Source of the DNA: Protopterus annectens
Lineage: Eukaryota; Chordata; Ceratodontiformes; Protopteridae
Length of the DNA stretch: 64,000 nucleotides
Direction: 5' to 3'
NCBI RefSeq assembly: GCF_019279795.1
Contig: NC_056749.1
Location: 575,210,247-575,274,246, forward strand
Shown here: positions 22,414-34,039 of the stretch, in pieces
Position numbering within the stretch: position 1 is the first letter of the stretch
How the letters are laid out: every line of letters begins with the position of its first letter
Notes under the pieces: generated by a model
What the model saw: only the letters and a program-made list of their open reading frames with translations
The model's database searches: none
What the model was told of the DNA's origin: nothing
Translations under genes and position numbers: made by a program

Positions 22414-25400
22414 ATAATTACACAAAAATAATTGCATATACACATCAAACATGCATACACAGACATAACCGTATATACACAAAGACATACATACACAGAC
22501 ATACATACATACACAAAGTTCATATGCGTGTGTGTGCCTAGGTGTTTACTACAGTGCTATTATTAAGTCACAGATTGAAAATCGGCATTAGTTTTGATAC
22601 ACTCAAATAACAATGATAATTTTTTTATGTACTTTTATTATAGTCAAGAAATCAAGGTTGTACATGGATGAAGACTGAACCACTGACATGGGATTACACA
22701 GGGCTGAAAAACAGCACAAAAAGAAACATTTTGATAGCTATTTAGGATATTGTTTATAGTTAAGTTTTCACTGACATATAGAAATCAATTAAGTAAGCAG
22801 ATATGAATTCACATTTCTCAATCATCGAATCCTGATGGCCGGAATCCAGTGTAGGACCCCTGCGGATCGGGATACTTATCCCTGATGCGCCATACACAGC
22901 AGCTCGGGATGGGTCTTCTTAATCTACTTCCAAGCCGGCCATACCTCCACAATGTGAACTGTCGGTATGCAGTGTGTGGTTGCGCTTATTTTCATCTGCT
23001 TCCTGTGGTAGATGAAATTCAGCACTACGATAGGCATGCGCAACTTGAAGAGCACTTCTGGGTAGAACACATTCCTACATTTCCTGTGGATAACAAGTAA
23101 CAGTTAATTACGAGTTATTCTGGTGAAACGCATGCAAAAATGGCATGAAATGACTCATCACATGGAAGGCATGACATTTGGACACGTCAATACAATAAAG
23201 CCATGTCCATAAGATGTAATGTACTTGTGAGCAGTACAGTACAATGACATATCCACTGGACATTCTGAATAATGACCATGCATGACTTCATTAAGTTCAG
23301 GTGTGCCTTGTAAAACATAAGTGATGGACAAATCATCCATAAATTTTTGGTTAGTTTGCTCACGTAAAGTCTAAATGTGATGATTATGAAGTTATGCAGC
23401 AGTATGTACTGACACATTCAAGGCAAAAACAGGTACTGTCAGTTACATTTAGCTATTATTTGAATCAGTTAAAACAGCTTACTCATGAATAGACACTGGT
23501 ATACATAAGCTGATTGGTGCACAGACCCTTCATATTCTCATCCTGTGTGTTAACCAACTGTTACCTGTGTTGTTAGATGCAGTGCCGCCTATGCTGATGC
23601 AATGGGCTACATCTCACTCATTGGTGAATGGTGGCTTATTAAAGATAATTGATGCAATGCATTACAACAATGGGATGAGATTCAAAAACCTTGTGAAGTA
23701 CTGTCAACTCTGCCAACAGAAATTACAATGCAATTGGATGAAATATGCAATCTATGTGAATTACTGGATTATGGAACACATTTAACTGTAGAGGGGTGGA
23801 CTGATTTAGTTATACAGATATGTATCATAGGTAGACTTAACTGAAAATGAAAATCAACAAGGATGCCAATGTGTGCACAGTGCTGACTCTGGCAACAAAT
23901 GGACATGTTACTATGCTAAGTATATTAGTCTGTCATGTGTAAAAGAAATTATCAGTAAAAGGGGAGGTCATGTACAGTGATCATATATAAAGTCAGGTAG
24001 CAGTAGTACCTTTAAGTGTCCAGTGCTGTTTGCTGGTATTCTTCTTCTTTTGGTGCTTACACTGACACCCCCTCTAGTTGAATGTGCTCTTTGTTGCACC
24101 AGTTGTGAGTCATGCAGATGATGTACTGATGTGCCGGCAGCAGATGGAAACCGGGATGTTTTCATAGTGGATCCGCTAGCAATAGCAATTTGACCTGTAA
24201 GGGCAATGGTATTGTTACTTTGCATGTTACACCTATGTTTAGAAAGTTTTCACAATTGTTTTAATGAGTGCAAAAGGCAAAGTCATCACATAAACATATA
24301 TAACCACTTTATGTAGTAAGTACTGATAATTATGTCTCTGACATGTTGTAGTAGTAAATCTACAGGCATTGCAGAAGAAATTTTACTCAGTCCTACTCTT
24401 GACACAATGTGCTGATTGAACTAACATTAGTACTCATGAAGCATGCAAGCCATCTTATGGAATAATTACCATTATTCTAACTATATGTTACTGTCAGTCT
24501 ACCTGTTATTGTATGCTGATATAGGAAACATACTACAAAAGACATGGCTGATATCAGGGACATGCAAGAGCTGGAAATTGATTAATATATGCTGATTATA
24601 GAGAATCTCAGTATTATTCCAGTTGTGTTATTTTTCCTGTTGAGTCCCCCACGTAAGTATGCAGTCAAATGGCCTTTCCCATCCATGTATCAACCAAAGC
24701 TTTAATAATACCGTTTGTACCATCAACATACAGCAGAGACCTGGAAGTATACACCACAAGACAATGGATAATGAGTACTGTGTAGTTGAGTGTGAAAAAA
24801 TAAGTTGGTATTGCTTTCTTACATACAGTTGCAGTTTCAGTGCTATGTAAACTTCCGCTATGTGTATGTGGGGAAGCATCTACATGGGAAGATGCTGATC
24901 ACTAGTGGAAATGCAAAGTAGTCCATGCAGAAGTCATCTGTGTCTCACAGTAATTGTACAGCTTAGGTGCAATGAGTCGCTGCTGTGTGACAATGCCAGA
25001 TGTTATAGAAGTTGTATGAATCATTACTTCTCATACCAGTGTTAATTCTAATTACAAAACCAGCACCAGCTTTGCACTGGACTCAAGTATGGCATGGAAT
25101 GATGTGACATTTGTCCAAGTTGATTAGAGAGCAAAGGGATGTGGCAGGCTGCAGTCTTAATAGATGTTCAAAAGCTTGAGTGGTGGAAGAGAAACATGAC
25201 AGATGGTCATATGATTCGACTGGAAACGGTCCCTTAGAAGCTGTGTAAGCTAAGGACAGGCTTAAAAGTTCTGCCAATGGGTGTGTTAGTGGACTGGTGG
25301 ATGGTAATAGTGTAGAAACTGTTCTTATGGGCAGTGTGGTACAGTCAGTGTCAATGTGAATGCAGTGAACAGGTTACCATTTGGACAGTTCAAATAGATG

Positions 25401-25937
25401 TGATTACAGTATGAAAGCACAATCAGCACATTCACAATTATATTGGTGGTACCTGAGAAATCAGGAAAGGTGACTGAGTGATTGAAAGAGTCTGTTTTAT
25501 CTGCAGAGACTCTTGTCACCGAATGACATAGTGTAACTGCTTGAACAATTAACAGAGACCTTTTCCAAATACTTGACTACAGAAGACATTTGGCATAACT
25601 AACCTTGGAACAAGTCTAGATTTCACATGCATCAGCATTGGCCATGAGAAGAAGTACTGAATTATGTTTGTGTAGTATCATATATACTGTGAGGTATTCA
25701 ATGGCCTTTGACAGTCAATACCTCTTTTAGATTTTTGCCCACAGTGCCAGATTCTGTGCAACCTTCACAGAGTTATTGTTGAAGAGACCTCTCAATACCA
25801 ATACCAGTTCAGCATTTCAGTAATACAAAGATGTAAGTTTACCCGTTAAAAAAAATGAAAGAAAAGAGGTAATAAGGCAGATTAGTAACTCACTAAGTGC
25901 ATGGTTTTGAACAATGTTTGGTTTTGTATGCTATATA
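21776..25937. other. Unassigned sequence
   Basis: I see no recognisable retroelement domain or exon structure. Short frames at 22885-23100 (+) and 23968-24225 (-) have ordinary composition but no motif I can name. A relatively GC-rich block at 22830-23100 may be an old element. The compound microsatellite below lies inside. Confidence 0.6.
22324..22412. repeat. Compound microsatellite (TG)n then (TA)n
   Basis: About 20 TG units are followed by TA units with small interruptions. AT/AC-rich imperfect sequence continues to about 22510. Confidence 0.95.
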
Positions 25938-26560
25938 GACTGAACCATAACCATCTGATACTTGGTCTTTCAAACAGATTTGTTTAAGATGCTGAGATCC
26001 AGAATTGGTTTCCAGCCCCCTGTTTTCTTTGGCAATAAAAATAATCTTCAGTAAGTTCTGGATTCTATCTGGTTTGGGAGACCTCCTGGATTACTCTTTC
26101 TTCTAGCAGCTTTTGAATATGAATTGCTGCTAATTCCCTCTGATTGAGTGTAACATCAGAGAACTTTCTTGAATTGGGAGGATAAAGGTACAATGGTATT
26201 ATATAACCTCTGGAAATGATCCTCTGCACCCAAGCATCTGATGTTATTTCTAGCCAGGCTGTCTGGTGCACAGAGAAACAACCCCGACTGCCTCCAGAAG
26301 GGGAAAATCATACCTCCTTTCAGGAGCACTGAAAGGGTTTACCAAAAAACAAATCTCTGGACCTTTGGTTCTGTGGGCCACTTCTGCTGCGAGGCAGCAT
26401 CTACCATTTGAGTACCCCTCTCTGCCCCTGGGGAAATTTCCTCCACATGTGTCCTGGAAAGATCTTTGGGATTTTCTGAACCACATTTTCCCACCACCTC
26501 ATTCATTCCTTGAAAAAGGATCTTTGGGTGGTGGAAAAACATGCCCCCATGGAAGAATAT
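25938..26560 (-). mobile_element. DIRS-type element, copy 1 (gag end and RT start only)
   Basis: Nearly identical to 30841-31460 of the larger DIRS copy, starting at GACTGAACCAT and ending at CCCCCATGGAAGAA. On the minus strand it encodes the end of gag (MWFRKSQRSFQDT, 26486-26250) and the start of the DIRS reverse transcriptase (WLEITSDAWVQRIISRGYII, 26271-26065). It is truncated on both sides. The antisense CR1 begins within a few bases of its right edge. Confidence 0.8.
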
Positions 26561-26564
26561 GGGG

Positions 26565-28500
26565 TTGAGTGTTTGGAGGTTGCCAATGTCCCTGTTAATG
26601 AGGTCCATGATAACCCATTCCATGGCCTTGAAGGTCCCGCTAGTTAGGCTAATGGGTGTATAATTTGAGGGATCGGTGGACACTCCACCTTTGTATAAAG
26701 GAATGATAGTGGCTGTTCCCCACTCAGCTGGGACAAAGCCGTTACTAATGCTTTGGTCGAATTGGATGCGCAACAGTGCTGCATGTTCATGCCTGAGTTG
26801 ATGTATGATGCAGCCTGAGATGTTATCACGTGACATGGAGGCTGTATTTTTTGCCTTTGAGAGGACATGGTTGAAGTGTTCCCTAGAGATATGGGGTGGG
26901 GGGTGCTGTGGATTTACTGATGGGGGGCAAAGGGAGAAGTTTTTGCTGAATCTTTCAGCTAATAGTTTGTTTATATCTACAGCATTTGTGGAATGTGTTG
27001 TCCTTTGACCAACAGTTCTGAACAGATCTGGGTGCTTGCTTTGAGACTGTGGATTGTCTCTAGTAGATGTGGCCAATTTGTACTCAAAGTTCACCCAGTC
27101 TATGGTGGGGGGTTGAAGCCATCAAGGATCAGGGTCTTAGGGGGTACCTTAATGGAATCAAGTAGATCCAGGTAAGAGGAATGGATATCCTGAGTCATGG
27201 AGGGGGGTCTATAGCTGGCTATAACTTGGATAGGTGTCTTGCCAACTGTCAGTTGCACCTGGAGTAGTTCCAGTGCATCAGGCTGGCAAACCAGTCTGGA
27301 GATGTGCCTATCTTTAATGAAGATAGAGACTCCACCACCCTCAATCTTCCCAACCTCATTTTATGGTAGGAATATGTGGAATGAGGTATAGCCTGGTAAG
27401 GCAGGGGTGCTGTCTGCAGCCCTGAGTCAAGTTTCCATGACTGCACAGATGACATTTCCAGTGTCAGGACAGCCTCCAGTGAGTGCATTTTCAGGCTAAG
27501 GTTCCTAGCGTTAAGCAGCATGACCTTCAATTTGCTTTTTGACAAATCTTTTATGTTGGAAGGTTTATCTTTGGGACATTACCTAAAAAAGGCACAATGG
27601 GGAGGCAAGAGCCTTGGCCAGGATCTGGAATCCCATAGGTGACAGGTGGAAGCTATTTCTGCCTCAAGGTCTGTCAACCATGTCATCCCAGGCAGACAGA
27701 TACTGGATCCTCTTGGAATGATACCAGAAACTAAGACAATTGTTGAAGTCAATTACTTTTGTTGGGATTGTGGTATCATTCCTGGTGAAGGTAGGATTCT
27801 GCTTAGGGCTAGGGTCATACCTGCCTGGGACACATACTCAGAGCACAATCATGTCTTTCTTCATATAGTCCAGGGAGGTATGTCTCAAGTCATTCACACT
27901 AACATGGACAATGACAGAGTCATACCTGTACCTGTTGTTGAGAGACTTAAGTGCATGTGTGATGTGATGGATTCTGTCACCTGACAGACAACTGACCGTG
28001 ACGTTCTCCTTGTTGAGCCTTGTGAGGGGGCATTGGTGTGTCTCATAATTGGGTCACCAGTGATTAGTATGTTTGGTTTATTGTTATGCTGTATGGGCTG
28101 TGTTGGTTTATTGCTATGCCTTACGGGCTGTGTTGGTTTACTGCTATGCCTTATGGGCTGTGTTTGTGAGAAACGGGTGTGTTGTCTGCTGTGTGTGATG
28201 TGTTTGGTGTTATGCATGGAATGTTTGTGAGTGTGTTTTGGTGGTCTTTGCTGTTTAGGTAAATGTTATTGAGGACCTCTGCATAGGTGGGGTGCTTGGC
28301 TATGTGATGTGAGTGGTGTGGTGTTCATGCTGGCAATCCCGTCCATGTCAGGAGTACTGATTGTGGAGTGAGAGAGCATGGATTACAGGTTACTGATGTA
28401 GATGCATCTCTCGCAAGTAGAAGAATTATGTGCAAGGAGAAGAGGGCTGTTAGTGTACATGAGGCAGTTGCTATACTGTCTCAGTATGTCCATATTGACC
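26565..28500 (-). pseudogene. Antisense CR1 ORF1, endonuclease and RT start (broken)
   Basis: The ORF1 esterase lies in 28217-27894 (ITGDPIMRHTN replaces the usual GDSIVRHT, losing the catalytic-serine block). The endonuclease start is in 27545-27249 (KLKVMLLNARNLSLKMHSLEA). The linker and RT start are in 27094-26565 (LSKAKNTASMSRDNISGC, then SNYTPISLTS in place of NYRPISLTS). Several frames are used. It is inactive and lacks the RT catalytic core. Confidence 0.7.
28075..28164 (-). repeat. 30-bp minisatellite, three units, inside CR1 ORF1
   Basis: Units 28075-28104, 28105-28134 and 28135-28164 differ at a few positions. On the coding strand each unit encodes one copy of a 10-residue repeat of the type TQPIRHSSKP, placed between the basic linker and the esterase domain. 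The period is a multiple of three, so frame is preserved. Confidence 0.9.
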
Positions 28501-28829
28501 AGACTAGTAGGAGAAACTGATGGGAATTGTCCAGACATAGTGTCCTGAATACTTTGGCGGACTTATGGAGAGAGGGTTTTGACAAGGGTTTGTCCACAAG
28601 AGTGTAGACCACAAAAACCTTCTTAAATGTAAAGTAACTAGCCTGAAGCTCAAGTGCTAAAACCAAAACTAAGATACTGAGAATAACATAAATTTAATCA
28701 GGGTACTAACAAGAGTAATAAATGCAGTAGAATAAAGGCATTTGAACACAAGAGCATGCAAAGCAAAATAAAGTAGGAAGAACACAATTACAGTAAAAGA
28801 AGCTGAGTAAAGTGTATTTTTTAAAGGTT

Positions 28830-29100
28830 TTAAAAAAGTCTATGAGCGGCGAGTGAGAAATTAGCAAATCCACTATGGAAATTAGAAGTTGCTGCCAAGT
28901 GGATTTTAACTGTTGACGCACTGTCTCCTTGATTAGAAAGTAGCGTCAAAAAATCAAGAATGCTATGAACTGGGGCAGAAAAAGGGTCAACATAATTTTA
29001 AGTAGCCCAGTGTCTGAATCTCTTCTGTTTACTGGCATAAAGTTTCCTTGTAGATGGTTTAAGGGATGATAACAAAATGTGGTGAACCAGAGATGACAGC
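28830..29100 (-). pseudogene. DIRS tyrosine recombinase, N-terminal (core-binding) part only
   Basis: On the minus strand a broken frame reads STRKLYASKQKRFRHWA and VHSILDFLTLL. This is the core-binding half of DIRS recombinases (TRKLY...KRF..W, then V..IL.FL..L). The catalytic half with the Arg...His-x-x-Arg...Tyr residues is missing because sequence changes to CR1 leader at about 28830. It cannot act as a recombinase. Confidence 0.6.
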
Positions 29101-29134
29101 ACAGGCTATCTGGCAATTACTGGAAATGGAGAAA

Positions 29135-29935
29135 TCAAGCCATCATCTTAAGACTGGGAAGGATCAGATGAATCATGCCTGTTGGGTGAGACAGCATATC
29201 TGGAGTTGGGTCCAGAATCCAGGGTTGACAAATTAGATGAGGCCACAGGAAGGGAAACCAAATCTGTTGAGGCCAATAAGGTGCAATGAGGATGGTTTTG
29301 CTCTTCAACCTGGCAGCTCTCTGTAGGAACTTTGGAATAAAAGGAATTGTGGGATAAGCATAAAGTAGACCAGGGGCCAATCGTTGGGAACAGCATCCCT
29401 TGGTGACTCCCCTTGTGTGGCCATTAGGTCAAAGTAGCTGCTGCACTTGTTGTTCAGGTGAGATACAAAGAGATTGCAGCAAGGCTGGCCCCATTGATGG
29501 AAAATCAATTCCGCTACCTTCTTGTTGAGGGATCAGTCATGAAGTAGTAGGATGTACCTGCTCAGTTTGTCTGCTAATACGTTGGACTTCCTCAGGATAT
29601 CCATTACTATAAGAAAAACATTGGAAGAGATCACCCATTGCCAAACCCTGCACATCTCAACCCAAGGGATAAGATCTGTTTTCCCCTTGTTTGTTGATAT
29701 ACCAAACCACTGACGTTATCTGTTTGAATCACAATAGTTCCCGAGGGAAGAGCATTCTGAAAGGCCTGCAACTCTAAAAGCACTGCTCTCAACTCTAGGA
29801 CCATGACATGTAAATTGGCTTTTTCGGGGGACCATGTGCCTTGGACGGTCTTTCCCAGGTAATGCCCCCCCCAATCCAGTTGAGAAGCATCTGTGGTCAC
29901 GATGGCCTTGGACTGAGTAGGGATGAATAAACATC
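29135..29935 (-). pseudogene. DIRS RNase H and connection domain (broken)
   Basis: The frame 29900-29631 begins with TDASQLDWGGHYLGKTVQGTW and continues with ELRAVLLEL and IQTDNVSGLVYQQTRG. This gives the Asp/Glu/Asp RNase H pattern in its DIRS form. The frames 29508-29305 (WGQPCCNLFVSHLNNKCSSYF) and 29380-29135 (LLYAYPTIPFIPKFL, TILIAPYWPQQIWFPFLW) are the conserved region between RNase H and the recombinase. Frame changes lie between them. Confidence 0.75.
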
Positions 29936-30245
29936 CTTATAGAAGTCTTCTGATTGAATCCACCACAGTAGATCCCTTTTGCATTTATTGATGATTCGTA
30001 TTGGAGCTGATAAAGGAAGATGAAGTACTGACCATTGTGAGGCCAGCATCCATTGAAGAATTCACCCCAAAGCCTGAAGGACCAAGTGGGCTGGGAGTCT
30101 GGTACTGCAAACTATCTTTCTCGCTTTCAATCTTATCATTTAAACTTTGAAGAGGGGGAAGTGAGGCTGTAGTAGACCTTGTATCAAGCAGTGCTCCTAT
30201 GAACTCTAGACTCTGACTTAGTTCTAGATGACACTTTTTTTTTTT

Positions 30246-30494
30246 TTTTTTTTTTTTAACATTTGTTGACCGGGAATGTCCGACTAGGTTCCACAGAGCC
30301 TGTTTTCAGCAGAGGCCTGGGGAGAAATGCTCCAGATGCATGTCTTTGGAATGTGGAAGGAAACCGGAGTACCCGGAGGAAACACAGGGAGAACATGCAA
30401 ACTCCACACAGAAGGCACTCCAGCCGAGAATCGAACCAGAGAACCTCTTGCTGTGAGGTGACAATGTTAACCACTGCACCACTGTGCCGCCTTT
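30246..30494 (-). mobile_element. tRNA-derived SINE (V-SINE-like) with L2-type tail
   Basis: On the minus strand the head GGCGGCACAGTGGTGCAGTGG and GGTTCGATTCT resemble RNA polymerase III boxes A and B of a tRNA. A central block follows (GTTTGCATGTTCTCCC, then TTTCCTCCGGGTACTCCGGT), characteristic of the V-SINE type in fishes, lungfish and lampreys. The 3' part (CCAGGCCTCTGCTGAAAAC, CCCGGTCAACAAATGTT) matches the tail of the L2-like LINE at 2860-2946 and ends in poly(A), seen as poly(T) from about 30236. It is inserted in the DIRS element. SINEs encode no protein and rely on a partner LINE; the partner is inferred from the tail. Confidence 0.9.
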
Positions 30495-30499
30495 TGATA

Positions 30500-31160
30500 G
30501 TTTATGGTGACTCCTAGTAGAACACATGTCTGTATCACTTTTTGCCTTGCCACGATGAGCTGATGCCTGGTCGGGATCGAAATGAGTTGGTCATCTAAGT
30601 ATAGAAACACTCGGAATCCTTGCAATCTCAAGTGAGCTGATACTACTACTGCCATGCATTTGGTAAACACCCTGGATGATGTGGTGAGGCCAAATGGCAG
30701 AACCCTGACCTGAAAGTGATTGGCTCCCAGCCAGAAACATAAAAATCTTCTGGATCACTTGTTTATCTTTGTATGATAGTAGACATCCTAAAGATCTATT
30801 GACCACATCCAACTGTCTTTTTCCAAAAAGGGGATAATGGACTGAACCATGACCATCTGATACTTGGTCTTTCAAACAGATTTGTTTAAGATGCTGAGAT
30901 CCAGAATTGGTTTCCAGCCCCCTGTTTTCTTTGGCAATAAAAATAATATTCAGTAAGTTCTGGATTCTATCTGGTCTGGGAGACCTCTTGGATTACTCTT
31001 TCTTCTAGCAGCTTTTGAATATGAATTGCTGCTAATTCCCTCTGATTGAGTGGAACATCAAAGAACTTTCTTGAATTGGGAGGATAAAGGTACAATGGTA
31101 TTATATAACCTCTGGAAATGATCCTCTGCACCCAAGCATCTGATGTTATTTCTAGCCAGG
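30500..31160 (-). pseudogene. DIRS reverse transcriptase (broken)
   Basis: On the minus strand: WLEITSDAWVQRIISRGYII (about 31150-31090), IAKKTGGWKPILDLSILN (about 30945-30890, the RT fingers block), PLFGKRQLDVVNRSL (30875 frame) and RVFLYLDDQLISIP (30670 frame, YLDD as motif C). At least three frames are used. A SINE follows immediately on the 3' side. The family assignment is firm, because these blocks are diagnostic for DIRS rather than LTR-retroelement RT. The order relative to gag and RNase H is normal. Confidence 0.8.
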
Positions 31161-31164
31161 CTGT

Positions 31165-33617
31165 CTGGTGCAGAGAGAAACAACCCCGGCTGCCTCCAGA
31201 AGGGGAAAATCATGCCTCCTTTCAGGAGCACTGAAAGGGTTTACCAAAGAACAAATCTCTGGACCTTTGGTTCTGTGGGCCACTTCTGCTGCGAGGCAGC
31301 ATCTACCATTTGAGTACCCCTCTCTGCCCCTGGGGAAATTTCCTCCACATGTGTCCTGGAAAGATCTTTGGGATTTTCTGAACCACATTTTCCCACCACC
31401 TCATTCATTCCTTGAAAAAGGATCTTTGGGTGGTGGAAAAAGATGCCCCCATGGAAGAAAGGGTCTTCCCATCCTTCTCACATATGGACAACAAGTCTTT
31501 TACCTTGGGGCCATAAAGAGATGTGCCGTCAAAAGGAGCACTGAATAGCAAAGACTTAAAGGGCTCCACAAAATCACATAACTGCATCCGGGCGTGTCTC
31601 CTATTAGCAATGCCTGAACCTGCTGCCCTCGAGGTTCCTTCTGCTACATTAGAAATGAGCATCATGGAGGAGATGGATACTGATTGCAAGGTAGCCAACT
31701 GAGAGATGACATATGCTTTCACCTATTCAGAAACAGATCCTGAGAGGGTGTTGGATAGCTCCTTAATCAGATCCCTCTGTAGAATTGTGAAGAGTGCCAA
31801 ATAGTTCATGGACCTTAAGGCAAAGGTCACTGAAGCGTTGACATGCTTCCTGAATCTGTCCATTGCCCGAGACTCTTTACTAGGAGGATAAACAGAGGAA
31901 CTTTCTTCCATGAGTTACTTCTTAGTGGCTGCTGCCACAACCATGGCATCAACAGGCACACCCTTGGACTAAAACTGTTTATCCTCTGGACCTGTCATGA
32001 TCGGGCTTCCTAGGAATGGCTCAAAGGTGTCTGGATCATTCAGTGCCTGCCATGTGACCAAGCTAATGAGCTCATCAGTGGGCAGAGTCATCTAGGAAGT
32101 AGATGGACTGGTACCAAATGTCTCTAGGAGTACAGATTGTTCCAACAAAGGGTTGCTGGACTTCCAGCCACCTCTCTGTTTCAGGATTTCTAAGATGTCT
32201 CTAAATGAGACATCATCAGGAGGTGAGCATGGCACCCTTTGTCCTCAACAAAATCTGTATCATCAGTAACAGATTCAGGGGAATCTAAATGTTTCCTCTT
32301 ACATGTTTCTTAGGGACCTCCTCAGTGGGATACTCTGGGGAGGTGTCAGAAGAAGTGGGGATCCCGTGATGGGAAGCCTGGGGTTTTGGTACCAGCTGTC
32401 CCTGGGAGAGGGTAGTTGTGACTCCAGATGCAGAGATGGGACAGATGTAGACAAAGGATCCGAGGGGATAAGCACAGACTGGGCTCTCTCCATTGCTGCA
32501 AATGCAGACCGCCCCAGTGAGGGATAGGATCCTGGATCCAAAACAGCATGTCTCTGATACATGATCCTACCCTGTCCTGATGACAGTCCACCTGAGGCTG
32601 AAGTCAGAGCCAAAATTACCTTTGCTGAGGCTCCGAGGTGTAGAGATGGCACCAAAAACCTTGGGAGTTGAATGAAGCACTTTGGACCCAACAGGGCAGA
32701 ATCGGCTCTGATAACTCTCCTGATCTGCCTGAACTGAAGAGCTTACAGCAAGCCTCGGATCTGAGGATAAAGGTATCCTCAGATCCGAAGATTTGAAGCT
32801 GACAGGCCCTGGTGACTTGGATCCAAGGGATCAGAAGCCATGAAAGGATTCAGAGGCGGAACTGACAAAGGTGGAGTAGTGGATGTACTGATCTCCTGTT
32901 CCAATGGGGTAGGAGCAGAAAGGACAACTGGCTGGCTCTGCATTGATAGGATCTTTCTCACTAACCTATCCACATCTTCTTCCCCAAGGCTTCTGGAAGA
33001 GTGAGTGGACATTCCTGAAGGAGTGTTTGGTCTTTCTAAAAAAGGAGATGGGATGCTAGGTGGAACTGGGTCCACAGAGGGTGAGTACATAGTTCTATGT
33101 AAAAACACCATATCCACAGTTCTCTGGGTCAGATCCGAGGGAGTTTGATCCAATGCATCTTTAACTTACCTTTTGGACCTGAAGAGGCAGTTGGATCTGA
33201 GGAATGTATCTTAATATGCTTCTGATCTGAGTAAAGTAGTCAGATCTGAACATGTGTCTTTAATTTATTGGATCTGATGTATCTGATGGATCTGAAAAAA
33301 ACCTTTTAATGGATTTCTTTGAAATCCTCGAAAAGGATGTTGAAGTGCTTGGACCAGGAGACATTCTTCTTGATTTCTGAGAAGCTCCAGATAGTGCCTC
33401 ATTAAAGGAGGACAGAAGAAATCCCTTTAAGATAGGTTTGTTCTTACATTCAACCAGGGCTCTTGGGTTGAACACATAACAAATAGCATAGCTTTCTTAG
33501 AGAGAAAGTGGTCCAAGAAGATACACACAAACAGCATGCGAGTCAGAAAGAGGGATTTTTCTGACTGCATTTACCACATTTTTTAAAACCTGCCAGGCTT
33601 TTCTCTTTTTCAGACAT
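31165..33617 (-). pseudogene. DIRS gag-like ORF1 (broken)
   Basis: The start codon is at 33617 (MSEKEKSLAGFKKCGKCSQK), preceded on the coding strand by a T-run ending TTTAG that resembles a splice acceptor. The early protein has Cys pairs and the HAVCVYLLG...CYVFNPRALVECK pattern typical of DIRS ORF1. A long Ser/Pro/Asp-rich stretch follows, with recurrent SDP/RIRG words (frames 33475-33260, 33153-32779, 32691-32299, 31911-31723, 31722-31405). The frame ending at 31152 holds an Arg/Gly-rich linker to the RT. An in-frame stop appears soon after the start and frameshifts recur. It presumably formed particles when intact, by analogy. Confidence 0.7.
32756..32787. repeat. Perfect 14-bp inverted repeat in DIRS gag
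   Basis: CGGATCTGAGGATA, loop AAGG, TATCCTCAGATCCG. The homologous hairpin in copy 3 (50704-50735) has one changed base in each arm that keeps the pair. Confidence 0.85.
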
Positions 33618-34030
33618 CCTAAAAAAAAAAAAAAAACAGATGTTATATCAACGACTATAACAAAATAAAGTGCACTGTAAGACTGTAACTATCAGAAAAA
33701 AAATAGTTATCGGTAAACTACTTAAAGTACTATAAAGATGATTTTTTTTTTAAAGAAGGGGTAGGGAAAGAAAAACTATCTACAACAGTAGACAGCAACT
33801 ACAACAAGTATAGGAGATAGTAGAAGGAACAACACTTATCTACACTTAAAGCTGGAGAGTCTATAACAATGTCTTTTGCTGTGAGGCAGCAAACAAGATC
33901 TAAGGTATTTGGGGTTGGTGCATTCTGGGTAAGGGAGAAGCTCAAGAGTTCTATGTTGCCAAGAGCTTTTGCAACGGCAGAGTCAAATCCGACAGTTCGG
34001 ATCCAAACCCATCAGTTGAGGAAAGAATGA
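33618..34030 (-). promoter_or_regulatory. Candidate DIRS 5' leader
   Basis: This sequence lies directly upstream of the gag start on the minus strand. It contains a run of about 18 T ending TTTAGG right before ATG. It has no coding content. Copy 3 lacks it: its homology begins within this T-run. The upstream limit is uncertain. Confidence 0.4.
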
Positions 34031-34039
34031 AAACTGACA

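Larger units (their letters stand above)
26563..28690 (-). mobile_element. CR1-like LINE, antisense, 3'-incomplete
   Basis: On the minus strand: 5' leader, ORF1 start (SSTCERCIYIS), a repeat-rich linker, esterase, APE endonuclease, linker and RT start, ending abruptly at NRDIGNLQTLNP (about 26565). RT motifs A-C and the 3' UTR are absent, so the break is at the 3' side, which is not normal LINE truncation and implies later deletion or recombination with the DIRS segment. It is a subfamily related to, but distinct from, the copies at 8642 and 17100. The 5' edge is approximate. Confidence 0.75.
28830..34030 (-). mobile_element. DIRS-type retrotransposon, copy 2 (largest)
   Basis: On the minus strand the order is leader, gag, reverse transcriptase, RNase H, then the start of a tyrosine recombinase. 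DIRS elements use a tyrosine recombinase rather than a DDE integrase and give no target duplication. The recombinase is cut off on its 3' side by the antisense CR1 leader at about 28690-28830. A SINE is inserted between RT and RNase H. No split or inverted terminal repeats could be identified, so both ends may be missing. Multiple stops and frameshifts show it is defective. Confidence 0.8.

Noticed and set aside
22885..23100. Small frame in a GC-richer block, considered as a transposase or host exon
   Set aside because: No recognisable motif, splice context or second copy.
26266..26568. Plus-strand frames over the DIRS segments (also 31168-31548, 32303-32527)
   Set aside because: They are shadows of antisense DIRS coding sequence; motifs are only on the minus strand.
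28070..28170. Possible CRISPR-like array
   Set aside because: The three 30-bp units are contiguous with no spacers and lie inside a CR1 ORF1 in a eukaryotic genome.
30430..30494. Possible tRNA gene
   Set aside because: Only box A/B-like sequence of a SINE head; no cloverleaf or anticodon arm was established.
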